From the NCBI GenBank assembly GCA_945643635.1, contig CALZFC010000274.1, positions 465,501-529,500 on the forward strand: a stretch of DNA of 64,000 bases, read 5' to 3'. Both the position numbers and the translations under genes were made by a program. A model generated the notes under the pieces. The model was given only the letters and a program-made list of their open reading frames with translations. It did not search any database and was not told the origin of the DNA. Source of the stretch: Allodiplogaster sudhausi (lineage: Eukaryota; Nematoda; Chromadorea; Rhabditida; Diplogasteridae). Below are positions 19,015 through 30,364 of the stretch, piece after piece (position 1 is the first letter of the stretch; each line of letters starts with the position of its first letter).

Positions 19015-19572
19015 GTCAAGCCAAGAAGGCCATCTCAACTCGACGTCACTTCAAGCCAAGAAGGCCATCTCAACTCGACGTCACGTCAAGCCAAGAAGGC
19101 CATCTCAGCTCGACATCACGTCAAGACAAGAAGGCCATCTCAGCTCGACGTCACGTCAAGCCAAGAAGGCCATCTCAGCTCGACGTCACGTCAAGCTAAG
19201 AAGGCCATTCCATGTGTTCGCAAGGAACATCAAAAAATTAGCGGCCAGGCTCACAGGCTAACCAACCGTGAGGCGGTGCCTGGAATTCGCCGATTAAACC
19301 GATTTATGGGATGCCCATGAACCGGCGCACACTATACTTGACGGCTTTTCGATCAAAATTTTTTTCTCAGCGGGGCCAATTTTTTTTGTTCTCAGACCTC
19401 GGATGAGGAAACTTCTTTTTAAATGTCTAATCGTTCAGACTTACTTTTATACAACATTACATAGCTAAAAAAAACCGCCTTTCTCTGTAGAAAAATGTAG
19501 GATAGAGAGAGACACAGCTTCCGAGCTCTCTCTAAATGTTTTACGCTAAATTAAAGTCTTGTGATTACATAT
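19015..19572 (+). repeat. B unit, partial, broken in U spacer
   Basis: A repeats, core and U spacer are present, then the unit stops at ATTACATATGGCT and changes to CT/GA-cassette sequence TTGTGAATGCG. ATGGCT is shared by both parents, suggesting a short-homology recombination. Confidence 0.85.
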
Positions 19573-20095
19573 GGCTTGTGAATGCGTTCAATGGCCACGA
19601 AAAAATGCAGATTTTTGCAGAGAGACAGAGGAATACGAGAGGAAGACAGTGAAATAGAGAGACAGTGGAAAAGTAAGTTGTAAGTGTATGTATTTAATGT
19701 ATTTCATTTGTTTGGCTGTATGTTTGCAAGAGGTGCGAAGTGGTCGACGGAGGTGCGAAGTGAGAGTCGACGTCTGTTTTTCTCTGCCAACGCTATCTCG
19801 CCTTTTCGCGCCTGTGACTTTTTTTTTCTCTAACCTCTCAAAAACGCACCTATAACGGGCTGTTTTCGTCGAGGGGCGGAGCTAAGCGACTGTTTCGTTG
19901 TCTAACCTCCGCGTTTTGCGAGCAGCCTCGGCGAACTTGTTTTTCTTTTCTTTGCTCGTCTAATCTCTCAATGCATAGTGATTCTCGTCGCTTTCTCTCG
20001 CTCTCATGCCCGCTCTCCTCTATTTCTCCCATGCAATTTGCTCCGAGATACACTTCAGCTTGGGAACTATCTAGAGGAACTAGTTAACTAAGTTA
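19573..20095 (+). promoter_or_regulatory. Orphan exon-like segment 3 and type c cassette with hub
   Basis: Only the GA-rich segment 3 of the CT/GA cassette is present (after TTTTTGCAG near 19612-19620) with its GTAAGT donor; segments 1 and 2 are missing. A type c GC-rich cassette with GAGGGGCGGAGC follows, ending at the hub near 20080-20089. Confidence 0.4.
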
Positions 20096-20119
20096 CGCTA
20101 TTTCCGGGAGTACCGCTAT

Positions 20120-20540
20120 TTTAGGGAGCTAAAGAACAAAAAAAAGTTTTAGAGTTCATGGTCTCAGCTAAGCTTAGGGAGTTAAAGAAGAGTTAAGGAG
20201 TTTTTAGAGTTCAGCGTCTCAGCTATGCTTAGGGAGTTAAAGAAGAGTTAAGGATTTTTTAGAGTTAAGGGTCTCAGCTAAGCTTAGGGAGTTAAAGAAG
20301 ATGTAATGAGTTTTTAGCTGGAGTGCAAGAAGAGAAAGGAAAACACCAAAGGTTTGAAGAAGAGTTCAGAGCACGCCAAAGAGCTTACGAATACAGCACA
20401 TCAGAAAGCATGCTAAGTATGAGAGTTTAAGTAATTCTATGCACTAATAAAGACTCCTAATTTTTCAGGTAATTCTAAGCTTCACATTGTCATTTTACTA
20501 TTAATAAAAAAAAACTATTTAAAAAGGCCTATCCCGGCTC
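20120..20540 (+). repeat. 55-bp array and M4 segment
   Basis: Three clear 55-bp repeats; AGCT at 20221 and AGCTA at 20276 give the period directly. M4 follows (GAGTGCAAGAAGAGAAAGG..., CAGCACATCAGAAAGCATGC) and then AATAAA and TTTTTCAG, as in A units. Confidence 0.85.
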
Positions 20541-20785
20541 CACTGCACGTAGAGCTAAGAAGGCCACCTCAGCTCGACGTAACGCCGAGCCAAGAAGGCT
20601 CTCTCAGCTCCACGGCACGTCAAGCCGAGACGGCCAACTCAGTTCTCAGTTCCACTGAATGCAGAACCAAGAAGGCCATTCCGGCTCAACGAAATGCGGA
20701 GCCAGGAACAAACATGAGGGTTCTGGGATGCCCGTAAACCAGCGCAACCTATACTTGACGGCTTTTCGACCAAAATTATTTTCTC
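20541..20785 (+). repeat. Degenerate A minisatellite and core
   Basis: About five diverged 35-bp repeats (GAAGGCTCTCTCAG, GACGGCCAACTCAG) and a core GGGATGCCCGTAAACCAGCG...CTTGACGGCTTTTCGA that mixes features of the A and B types. The stretch 20470-21020 recurs in reverse orientation at 50403-50975. Confidence 0.75.
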
Positions 20786-21185
20786 TGCGCAACGCTATTT
20801 CGCTGAGTATGCCAAAGACATGAGAGAAAGATGTATGCGGGATAAATGTGTTTAACTTGAGAGAGAGACAGTGATTGCGAGAGATACAGAGAAAGAATTA
20901 GATATATAAAATGTGCAGACTGAGAGCTCTGTAATACGCTATTTTACATCAAAGGAGAGCCATATTAAAGCGTAGAAAATACAAAAAGAAAGTACAAACC
21001 GAGTACATATGGCTGCATGTTTTGATTCGTTTGGCAGCGTGCCAAGTGGCGAGAGAGACACTTTAACGTTGTACTTTCACGACGTTAGATACATCAGAAG
21101 AACCGTCTTTCTCTGCTGCATCCGACAACATAAAGAGCGGGGGCTCTTTTAAGCGCTCTCTATTTTTAATTCAATTTAAAGAGTT
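20786..21185 (+). promoter_or_regulatory. P module with GAGA elements, TATA box and dyad
   Basis: GAGAGAGACAGTGATTGCGAG and AGATACAGAG precede TATATAAAA (20903-20911), a GAGA-plus-TATA layout like insect inducible promoters. Then come ACATATGGCTGCATGT, the perfect dyad TTGGC-AGCGT-GCCAA (21031-21045), GGCGAGAGAGACAC, and a hairpin ATAAAGAGCG/CGCTCTCTAT. Transcription is not shown. Confidence 0.4.
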
Positions 21186-21873
21186 TTTTACAAAGCTCTA
21201 TTGCTAAGTGCTCTTCTTATCATGTGTTCTAAGTGCTACTATTGAAATCTTCAAATTTTTCTGGTCATTTTGAGCAATCAACTTTGTTTCTGCGATAAAA
21301 ATGAAGCAAGATACAAAGAAATTGCCTTTCCCGACACCACAACACGTTGAGCTGAGAAGGCCATCTCAGCTCGACGTCACGTCAAGCCAAGAAGTCCATC
21401 TCAGCTCGACGTCACATCAAGCTAAGAAGGCCATTCCATGTGTTCGCAAGGAACAGCAAAAAATGAGCGGCCAGGCTCACAGGCTAACCAACCGTGAGGC
21501 GGTGCCTGGAATTCGCCGATTAAACCGATTTCTGGGATGCCCATGAACCGGCGCACACTATACTTGACGGTTTTTTTTTTTTTTTTTTCTCAGCGGGGCC
21601 AATTTTTTTTGTTCTCAGACCTCGGATGAGGAAACTTCTTTTAAAGGTCTAATCATTCAGACTTACCTTTATACAACATTACATAGCTTAAAAAAAACCG
21701 CCTTTCTCTGTAGAAAAATGTAGGATAGAGAGAGACACAACTTCCGAGCTCTCTCTAAATGTTTTACGCTAAATTAAAGACTTGTGATTACATATGGCTG
21801 GCTCAACTGCACACAAAGAATAGAAGAGAATATCAGCTCGCAGTGATAGTTTTAATATGATTCCTTTTTTCAG
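21186..21873 (+). repeat. N tail, short A array, core with T18 run, U spacer
   Basis: The N-module tail joins the P module at AAAGAGTTTTTTACAAAG. Only three A repeats follow. Within the core, TTCGACCAAAA is replaced by a run of 18 T (21571-21588), probably replication slippage. CTTTTTTCAG ends at 21873. Confidence 0.8.
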
Positions 21874-23952
21874 ATTGCTCTAAATGAGCCTGGCCGCAAA
21901 AACTGCAGTTTCCAAACGGTCGCAAGGAACCGCAAAAGCTGCAGTTCCAAGCGTTCGCAAGGAACCGCCAAAGCAGCGGTTCTATGCGTTCGCAAGTAAC
22001 GGCAAAAAATGAGCGGACAGGCCCACAGGCGAACCAACCGTGTGGCGGTGCCTTGAATTCGCCGATTAAACCGATTTCTGGGATGCCCATGAACCGGCGC
22101 ACACTATACTTGACGGCTTTTCGACCAAAAATTTCATATGGCTCCATGTCTTGAATGGCGCTTGGCAACTTGCCAAGCTGCGAGAGAGACACTTTATCGT
22201 TGTACTTTAATTACTTAAGATGCATCAGAAGAACCGCTTTTCTCTGCAGCATCCGACACCATAGAGAGAGGCGGCTCTTTTAGGCTCTCTCTATTTTTAA
22301 TTCTATTTTAAAGAGTTTTTGTGGTCAAGCCAAGAAGGCCATCTCAACTCGACGTCACTTCAAGCCAAGAAGGCCATCTCAGCTCGACGTCACGTCAAGC
22401 CAAGAAGGCCATCTCAGCTCGACGTCACGTCAAGCTAAGAAGGCCATTCCATGTGTTCGCAAGGAACATCAAAAAATTAGCGGCCAGGCTCACAGGCTAA
22501 CCAACCGTGAGGCGGTGCCTGGAATTCGCCGATTAAACCGATTTATGGGATGCCCATGAACCGGCGCACACTATACTTGACGGCTTTTCGATCAAAATTT
22601 TTTTCTCAGCGGGGCCAATTTTTTTTTGTTCTCAGACCTCGGATGAGGAAACTTCTTTTTAAATGTCTAATCGTTCAGACTTACTTTTATACAACATTAC
22701 ATAGCTAAAAAAAACCGCCTTTCTCTGTAGAAAAATGTAGGATAGAGAGAGACACAGCTTCCGAGCTCTCTCTAAATGTTTTACGCTAAATTAAAGTCTT
22801 GTGATTACATATGGCTGGCTCAACTGCACACAAAGTTTAGAAGAGAATATCAGCTCGGAGTGATAGTTTTAATATGCTTCCTTTATTTCAGATTGCTCTA
22901 AATGAGCCTGGCCGCAAAAACTGCAGTTCCAAACGGTCGCAAGGAACCGCAGAACCTGCAGTTCCAAACGGTCGCAAGGAACCGCAGAACCTGCAGTTCC
23001 AAGCGTTCGCAAGGAACCGCAAAAGCTGCAGTTCCAAGCGTTCGCAAGAAACCGCCAAAGCAGCGGTTCCATGCGTTCGCAAGTAACGGCAAAAAATGAG
23101 CGGCCAGGCCCACAGGCGAACTCGCCGATTAAACCGATTTCTGGGATGCCCATGAACCGGCGCACACTATACTTGACGGCTTTTCGACCAAAAATTTCAT
23201 ATGGCTCCATGTCTTGAATGGCGCTTGGCAACTTGCCAAGCTGCGAGAGAGACACTTTATCGTTGTACTTTAATTACTTAAGATGCATCAGAAGAACCGC
23301 TTTTCTCTGCAGCATCCGACACCATAGAGAGAGGCGGCTCTTTTAGGCTCTCTCTATTTTTAATTCTATTTTAAAGAGTTTTTGTGGTCAAGCCAAGAAG
23401 GCCATCTCAACTCGACGTCACTTCAAGCCAAGAAGGCCATCTCAGCTCGACGTCACGTCAAGCCAAGAAGGCCATCTCAGCTCGACGTCACGTCAAGCTA
23501 AGAAGGCCATTCCATGTGTTCGCAAGGAACATCAAAAAATGAGCGGCCAGGCTCACAGGCTAACCAACCGTGAGGCGGTGCTGGAATTCGCCGATTAAAC
23601 CGATTTCTGGGATGCCCATGAACCGGCGCACACTATACTTGACGGCTTTTCGATCAAAATTTTTTTCTCAGCGGGGCCAATTTTTTTTTGTTCTCAGACC
23701 TCGGATGAGGAAACTTCTTTTAAATGTCTAATCGTTCAGACTTACTTTTATACAACATTACATAGCTAAAAAAAACCGCCTTTCTCTGTAGAAAAATGTA
23801 GGATAGAGAGAGACACAGCTTCCGAGCTCTCTCTAAATGTTTTACGCTAAATTAAAGACTTGTGATTACATACGGCTGGCTCAACTGCACACAAAGATTT
23901 GAAGAGAATATCAGCTCGGAGTGATAGTTTTAATATGCTTCCTTTATTTCAG
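21874..23952 (+). repeat. Dimeric higher-order repeat, copy 1 (2,079 bp)
   Basis: Two B-type monomers, 21874-22891 (1,018 bp; three B repeats, one with an extra T in GCAGTTTCC) and 22892-23952 (1,061 bp; five B repeats and a deletion joining AGGCGAAC to TCGCCGATT). Both keep perfect TTGGC-AACTT-GCCAA dyads (22162 and about 23226), unlike the B units upstream. Confidence 0.92.
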
Positions 23953-26030
23953 ATTGCTCTAAATGAGCCTGGCCGCAAAAACTGCAGTTCCAAACGGTCG
24001 CAAGGAACCGCAAAAGCTGCAGTTCCAAGCGTTCGCAAGGAACCGCCAAAGCAGCGGTTCTATGCGTTCGCAAGTAACGGCAAAAAATGAGCGGACAGGC
24101 CCACAGGCGAACCAACCGTGTGGCGGTGCCTTGAATTCGCCGATTAAACCGATTTCTGGGATGCCCATGAACCGGCGCACACTATACTTGACGGCTTTTC
24201 GACCAAAAATTTCATATGGCTCCATGTCTTGAATGGCGCTTGGCAACTTGCCAAGCTGCGAGAGAGACACTTTATCGTTGTACTTTAATTACTTAAGATG
24301 CATCAGAAGAACCGCTTTTCTCTGCAGCATCCGACACCATAGAGAGAGGCGGCTCTTTTAGGCTCTCTCTATTTTTAATTCTATTTTAAAGAGTTTTTGT
24401 GGTCAAGCCAAGAAGGCCATCTCAACTCGACGTCACTTCAAGCCAAGAAGGCCATCTCAGCTCGACGTCACGTCAAGCCAAGAAGGCCATCTCAGCTCGA
24501 CGTCACGTCAAGCTAAGAAGGCCATTCCATGTGTTCGCAAGGAACATCAAAAAATTAGCGGCCAGGCTCACAGGCTAACCAACCGTGAGGCGGTGCCTGG
24601 AATTCGCCGATTAAACCGATTTATGGGATGCCCATGAACCGGCGCACACTATACTTGACGGCTTTTCGATCAAAATTTTTTTCTCAGCGGGGCCAATTTT
24701 TTTTTGTTCTCAGACCTCGGATGAGGAAACTTCTTTTTAAATGTCTAATCGTTCAGACTTACTTTTATACAACATTACATAGCTAAAAAAAACCGCCTTT
24801 CTCTGTAGAAAAATGTAGGATAGAGAGAGACACAGCTTCCGAGCTCTCTCTAAATGTTTTACGCTAAATTAAAGTCTTGTGATTACATATGGCTGGCTCA
24901 ACTGCACACAAAGTTTAGAAGAGAATATCAGCTCGGAGTGATAGTTTTAATATGCTTCCTTTATTTCAGATTGCTCTAAATGAGCCTGGCCGCAAAAACT
25001 GCAGTTCCAAACGGTCGCAAGGAACCGCAGAACCTGCAGTTCCAAACGGTCGCAAGGAACCGCAGAACCTGCAGTTCCAAGCGTTCGCAAGGAACCGCAA
25101 AAGCTGCAGTTCCAAGCGTTCGCAAGAAACCGCCAAAGCAGCGGTTCCATGCGTTCGCAAGTAACGGCAAAAAATGAGCGGCCAGGCCCACAGGCGAACT
25201 CGCCGATTAAACCGATTTCTGGGATGCCCATGAACCGGCGCACACTATACTTGACGGCTTTTCGACCAAAAATTTCATATGGCTCCATGTCTTGAATGGC
25301 GCTTGGCAACTTGCCAAGCTGCGAGAGAGACACTTTATCGTTGTACTTTAATTACTTAAGATGCATCAGAAGAACCGCTTTTCTCTGCAGCATCCGACAC
25401 CATAGAGAGAGGCGGCTCTTTTAGGCTCTCTCTATTTTTAATTCTATTTTAAAGAGTTTTTGTGGTCAAGCCAAGAAGGCCATCTCAACTCGACGTCACT
25501 TCAAGCCAAGAAGGCCATCTCAGCTCGACGTCACGTCAAGCCAAGAAGGCCATCTCAGCTCGACGTCACGTCAAGCTAAGAAGGCCATTCCATGTGTTCG
25601 CAAGGAACATCAAAAAATGAGCGGCCAGGCTCACAGGCTAACCAACCGTGAGGCGGTGCTGGAATTCGCCGATTAAACCGATTTCTGGGATGCCCATGAA
25701 CCGGCGCACACTATACTTGACGGCTTTTCGATCAAAATTTTTTTCTCAGCGGGGCCAATTTTTTTTTGTTCTCAGACCTCGGATGAGGAAACTTCTTTTA
25801 AATGTCTAATCGTTCAGACTTACTTTTATACAACATTACATAGCTAAAAAAAACCGCCTTTCTCTGTAGAAAAATGTAGGATAGAGAGAGACACAGCTTC
25901 CGAGCTCTCTCTAAATGTTTTACGCTAAATTAAAGACTTGTGATTACATACGGCTGGCTCAACTGCACACAAAGATTTGAAGAGAATATCAGCTCGGAGT
26001 GATAGTTTTAATATGCTTCCTTTATTTCAG
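23953..26030 (+). repeat. Dimeric higher-order repeat, copy 2 (2,078 bp)
   Basis: Monomers 23953-24969 and 24970-26030 match the first and second monomers of the previous dimer, respectively, more closely than each other. Acceptor-like CTTTATTTCAG marks each start. Dyads are perfect near 24240 and 25304. Confidence 0.92.
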
Positions 26031-26421
26031 ATTGCTCTAAATGAGCCTGGCCGCAAAAACTGCAGTTCCAAACGGTCGCAAGGAACCGCAAAAGCTGCAG
26101 TTCCAAGCGTTCGCAAGAAACCGCAAAAGCAGCGGTTCCATGCGTTCGCAAAAAATGAGCGGCCAGGCCCACAGGCGAACCAACCGTGTGGCGGTGCCTT
26201 GAATTCGCCGAACGGAATGCAGAGCCAGGAAGGCAGACCCAAGAGTGAGGAGCTACCTCAAACTTGGGTAACTAAACCGGCGTTTGAAAGAAAGCGCTGG
26301 ATGCCTATGAATTTGCGCAACCTACACTTGCCGAGTTTTCGAAGGGAGTTCATGATGCTGAGTGTGCGTACTTGGAATGCTGGCAAAGTGCCAAAAAATT
26401 ATTATTTTAAGAGTTTTACTG
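26031..26421 (+). repeat. Partial B monomer fused to A-type core
   Basis: Three B repeats, the last shortened (TTCGCAAAAAATGAGCGG), then the same B-to-A switch at AATTCGCCGAACGGAATGC seen near 10847 and 16421. TGAGG-AGCTA-CCTCA hairpin and A-type core follow. A 153-codon frame crosses the fusion but only reads through repeats. Confidence 0.8.
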
Positions 26422-27270
26422 CTTTAAAGGTTACATAAAATTACAAAAAAAAATCAGAGAGTAAGAGTAGAGTGTGAGAGACATGATAGAACTGTCTCTC
26501 TCTCTTTCTCTCTCTCTATGTCGTCTCTCTCTCTCTTTCTTTCTAAGTGAACAGGCTGCTTCAGGACTTGATCGTGTACTTGTAAGTGTCTGTGAGAACG
26601 CTCAACGTGAATTATATACATCTCTCTGTAGCTCATTACAAAGCTCTTCCTTTGTACAATTCACTGGTATAGAGAGAGAGTCAACTTTCGGTTTCTTTGT
26701 AAGTGTTTTAATGTGTTTTAATGGAAAGACACACACATGTTGACATCGTGCTAAAAACTTTAAATGGCTTGTGAATGCGTTCAATGGCCACGAAAAAATG
26801 CAGATTTTTGCAGAGAGACAGAGGAATACGAGAGGAAGACAGAGAAATAGAGAGAGAGTGGAAAAGTAAGTTGTAAGTGTATGTATTTAATGTATTTCAT
26901 TTGTTTGGCTGTATGTTTGCAAGAGGTGCGAAGTGGTCGATGGAGGTGCGAAGTGAGAGTCGACGTCTGTTTTTCTCTGCCAACGCTATCTCGCCTTTTC
27001 GCGCCTGTGACTTTTTTTCTCTAACCTCTCAAAAACGCACCTATAACGGGCTGTTTTCGTCGAGGGGCGGAGCTAAGCGACTGTTTCGTTGTCTAACCTC
27101 CGTGTTTTGCGAGCAGCCTCGGCGAACTTGTTTTTCTTTTCTCTGCTCGTCTGATCTCTCAATGCATAGAGATTCTCGTCGCTTTCTCTCGCTCTCATGC
27201 CTGCTCTCCAATCTTTCTCCATGGGCTTGTGTTCTCATTTACACTTCTGCTTGTGAACTATCTAGAGGAA
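26422..27270 (+). promoter_or_regulatory. CT/GA cassette (third subtype) and type c GC-rich cassette
   Basis: CT/GA exon-like segments have intact AACAG, TTTTTGCAG and GTAAGT signals. The cassette at 26910-27262 lacks one CCTCGGCGATC repeat and has a unique end (CTCCATGGGCTTGTGTTCTC) before the hub at 27271. Confidence 0.4.
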
Positions 27271-28112
27271 CTAGTTAACTAAGTTACGCTATTTCTGGGA
27301 CTACCGCTATTTTAGGGAGCTTAAGAGCTTAAAAGAGCTAAGAAGAGTTTAGGAGTTTTTAGAGTTTTGGGGCTCAGTTAAGCTTTAGGAATTTTTAGAG
27401 TTTTGGGGCTCAGTTAAGCTTAGGGAGTTAAAGAAGAGTTAAGGAGTTTTTAAAGTTTCGGGACTCAGCTAAGCTTAGGGAGTAAAGAGCTAATGAGTTT
27501 TTAGCTGGAGTGCAAGAACAGAAAGAAAGACATCAAAGGTTTGAAGAAGAGTTCAGAGCACGCCAAAGAGCTTACGAATACAGCACATCAGAAAGCATGC
27601 GAAGTTTAAGAGATTAAGTAATTCTATGCACTAATAAAGACTCCTAATTTTTCAGGTAATTCTAAGCTGCACATCGTCATTTTACAATTAATAAAAAAAA
27701 CTATTAAAAAAGGCCTATTCCGGGCTCCACTGCACGTAGAGCTAAGAAGGCCATCTCAGCTCGACGGCACACCGAGCCAAGACGGCCAACTCAGCTCAAC
27801 TGAACGCAGAGCCAGGACGGCGGAGTCACTTTAACGTTGTTCTGCAACTACGTTAGATAAGAAGAACTTCTATTTTAAATAGCTTTTGTGCACATATGGC
27901 CTGGCCGCAAAAACTGCAGTTCCAAACGGTCGCAAGGAACCGCAGAAGCTGCAGTTCCAAGCGTTCGCAAGGAACCGCAAAAGCTGCAGCCGCCTTTCTC
28001 TGCTGCATCCGACACCATAGAGAGAGGCGGCTCTTTTAAGCTCTCTCTATTTTTAATTCTATTTTAAATAGCTTTTGTGCACATAAGGATGCATGTCTCG
28101 ACTCTACTGCAC

Positions 28113-28390
28113 GTCAAGCCAAGAAGGCCATCTCAGCTCGACTTGACGTCAAGCCAAGAAGGCCATCTCAGCTCGACTTCGCGTCAAGCCAAGAAGGCCA
28201 TCTCAGCTCGACTTCACGTCAAGCCAAGAAGGCCATGTCAGCTCGACGACACGTCAAGCCAAGAAGCCCATCTCAGCTCGACGACACGTCAAGCCAAGAA
28301 GGCCCTCTCAGCTCCACGGCACGCCAATCCAAGAAGGCACTCTCAGCTCCATTGCACGTGGAACCAAAAGGCCCTCTCGGTTCAGCGATG
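28113..28390 (+). repeat. 35-bp A minisatellite, eight-copy array
   Basis: GTCAAGCCAAGAAGGCC recurs at 28113, 28148 and onward every 35 bp. The first junction contains TTGACGTCAA, a full TGACGTCA cAMP-response-element palindrome; other repeats contain CGTCA half-sites, often two in tandem. Because 35 is not a multiple of three and the repeat lacks stops, more than one plus-strand frame stays open, giving misleading ORFs. Confidence 0.9.
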
Positions 28391-28412
28391 CGCTGAGCTG
28401 GGAAAGCAGTCA

Positions 28413-28510
28413 GTTTGAGGACGTACCTCAAACTTGGGTGATTAAACCGACTTTGGCCAGGAAGCACTGGATGCCTATAAGCTGGCGCAACCTATGTTAG
28501 CCGAGTTTTT
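28413..28510 (+). other. Perfect N5 hairpin and conserved core
   Basis: GTTTGAGG-ACGTA-CCTCAAAC is an 8-bp perfect stem with a 5-nt loop (28413-28433). It is followed by ATTAAACCG and the core GGATGCCTATAAGCTGGCGC...GTTAGCCGAGTTTTTC. It is the longest stem of this hairpin class in the window. Confidence 0.6.
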
Positions 28511-28604
28511 CTTAGCATGTGAGGCCAGCGTGTTGGGGGACACTTGGTAACGCGGGGAGCAGGAGCGACCAAAAATTTCATATGGCTGCATGTCTTTTTG
28601 GCGA

Positions 28605-28619
28605 TTGGCAACTTGCCAA
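28605..28619. promoter_or_regulatory. TTGGC-AACTT-GCCAA dyad
   Basis: Perfect dyad in the composite CATATGGCTGCATGT - dyad - GTGAGAGAGACACTTTAACG. A second perfect dyad lies at 28795-28809 after CATATGGATGCATGT. Both are kept in C units 2, 3 and 4. Confidence 0.5.
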
Positions 28620-28794
28620 CCTGTGAGAGAGACACTTTAACGTTCTCCTGCAACTACCTTAGATATGTCAAAATAACCGCCTTTCTCTGATGCATCCGAC
28701 ACCATAGAGAGAGGCGGCTCTTTTAAGCTCTCTCTATTTTTAATTTTATTTTAAATAGCTTTTGTGCACATATGGATGCATGTCTGGTTAGCGG

Positions 28795-28880
28795 TTGGCA
28801 ACTTGCCAAGACCTGGCTCGCTCGCTATTGGTCGAATCCTGAAATGGGCCAATGAGCGAGGGGGCGGAGCTCCCGTGGCC
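28795..28880 (+). promoter_or_regulatory. Dyad plus CCAAT/GC-box cluster
   Basis: TTGGC-AACTT-GCCAA (28795-28809) is followed within 60 bp by CTATTGG, GGGCCAATGAG and GGGGGCGGAGC. This puts an NF-I-type dyad, two opposed CCAAT boxes and a GC box in one short regulatory-looking cluster. Repeated at about 32653, 36829 and 44979. Confidence 0.45.
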
Positions 28881-29561
28881 TCGGCGATCTCGCGTGTCGC
28901 AGGCTCGGCGAACTTTTCTCTATTGCAAAGTGCTCTTCTTATCATGTGTTCTAAGTGCTACTATAGAAATCTTCAAATTTTTCTGGTCATTTTGAGCAAT
29001 CAACTATGTTTCTGCGATAAAAATGATGGATGAGGAAACTTCTTTTAAATGTCTAATCGTTCAGGCTTACTTTTATACAACATTACATAGCTAAAAAAAC
29101 CGCCTTTCTCTGTAGAAAAATGTAGGATAGAGAGAGACACAGCTTCCGAGCTCTCTCTAAATGTTTTACGCTAAATTAAAGACTTGTGATTACATATGGC
29201 TGGCTCAACTGCGGCCATCTCAGCTCGACGTCACGTCAAGCCAAGAAGGCCATCTCAGCTCAACGTCACGTCAAGCCAAGAAGACCATCTCAGCTCAACG
29301 TAACGTCAAGCCAAGAAGGCCATCTCAGCTCAAGTCAACGTCAAGCAAAGAAGGCCATCTCAGCTCAACCCAACGTCAAGCCAAGAAGGCCATCTCAGCT
29401 CGACACCACGTCGAGCCAAGAAGGTCAACGGTACAGCGCTGGGCGGAACCAGGCAGGCAGTAAGATTGAGGAAGTACCTCAAACTTAATTAAACCGGCTT
29501 TGGTCAGGGAGCACTGGATGCCTATGAACTGGCGCAACCTATGTTGGCCGAGTTTTTCTCT

Positions 29562-29830
29562 CAATGATTTATTTTTAATGTCTGCTATATTGCCATCTGT
29601 TCTCAATGAATTATTATCTAAGTCTGCTATTTTGCCAAGTGCTCTTAATGATTTATCATCTAAGTCTGCTATTTTGCCAAGTGCTCTCAATGATTCATCA
29701 TCTAAGTCTGCTATTTTGCCAAGTGCTCTCAATAATTTATTATCTAAGTCTGCTATTTGGCTAAGTTCTCTCTATATTTAAATTCTAAGTCTGCTATTTT
29801 GTAAAGTGCTCTCAAATATTTATATTCCAT
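29562..29830 (+). repeat. 42-bp tandem repeat
   Basis: Six to seven repeats of AAGTCTGCTATTTTGCCAAG-type DNA with period 42. As 42 is 14 codons, a plus-strand frame reads repeated SKSAILPSALND and the minus strand reads ALGKIADLDD. Stop codons at array ends and poor start context argue against coding. Confidence 0.88.
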
Positions 29831-30364
29831 GTATGCGATGCAAGAGCTGCAGTTCCCAGCTCTCGATATGCTCTGGAGTGCAAGAAGAGAAAGGAAAACA
29901 TCAAAGGTTTGAAGAAAGTTCAGAGCACGCCAAAGAGCATACGAATACAGCACATCAAAAAGCATGCTAAGTAAAAGAGTTAAAGTAATCCTAATAAAGA
30001 CTGATAATTTTTCAGGTAATTCTAAGCTGCACATCGTCGTTTTACAATTAATAAAAAAAACATTTAAAAGGCCTATCCCGGCTCCACTGCACATAGAGCT
30101 AAGAAGGCCACCTCAGCTCGACGTAACGCCGAGCCAAGAAGGCCATCTCAGCTCAGCGTAATGCAGAGCCAGGAAGGCAGAGTCAAGTTGAGGAGCAACC
30201 TCAAGCTTGGGAAATTAAACCGGCTCTGGACAGAAAGCGCTGGATGCCTATGAATTTGCGCAACCTACACTGGCCGAGTTTTCGAAGGGAGTTCATGATG
30301 CTGAGTGTGCGTACTTGGAATGCTGGCAAAGTGCCAAAAAATAATTATTTTAAGAGTTTTACTG

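Noticed and set aside
25977..26438. 153-codon open frame
   Set aside because: It reads through an acceptor-like site, B repeats, a B-to-A module fusion and a core; sister copies are broken at different points.
29562..29830. Coding repeat protein from the 42-bp array (14-residue repeats)
   Set aside because: Both strands stay open for the same arithmetic reason, the frame ends with the array, and D-unit versions have diverged without codon bias.
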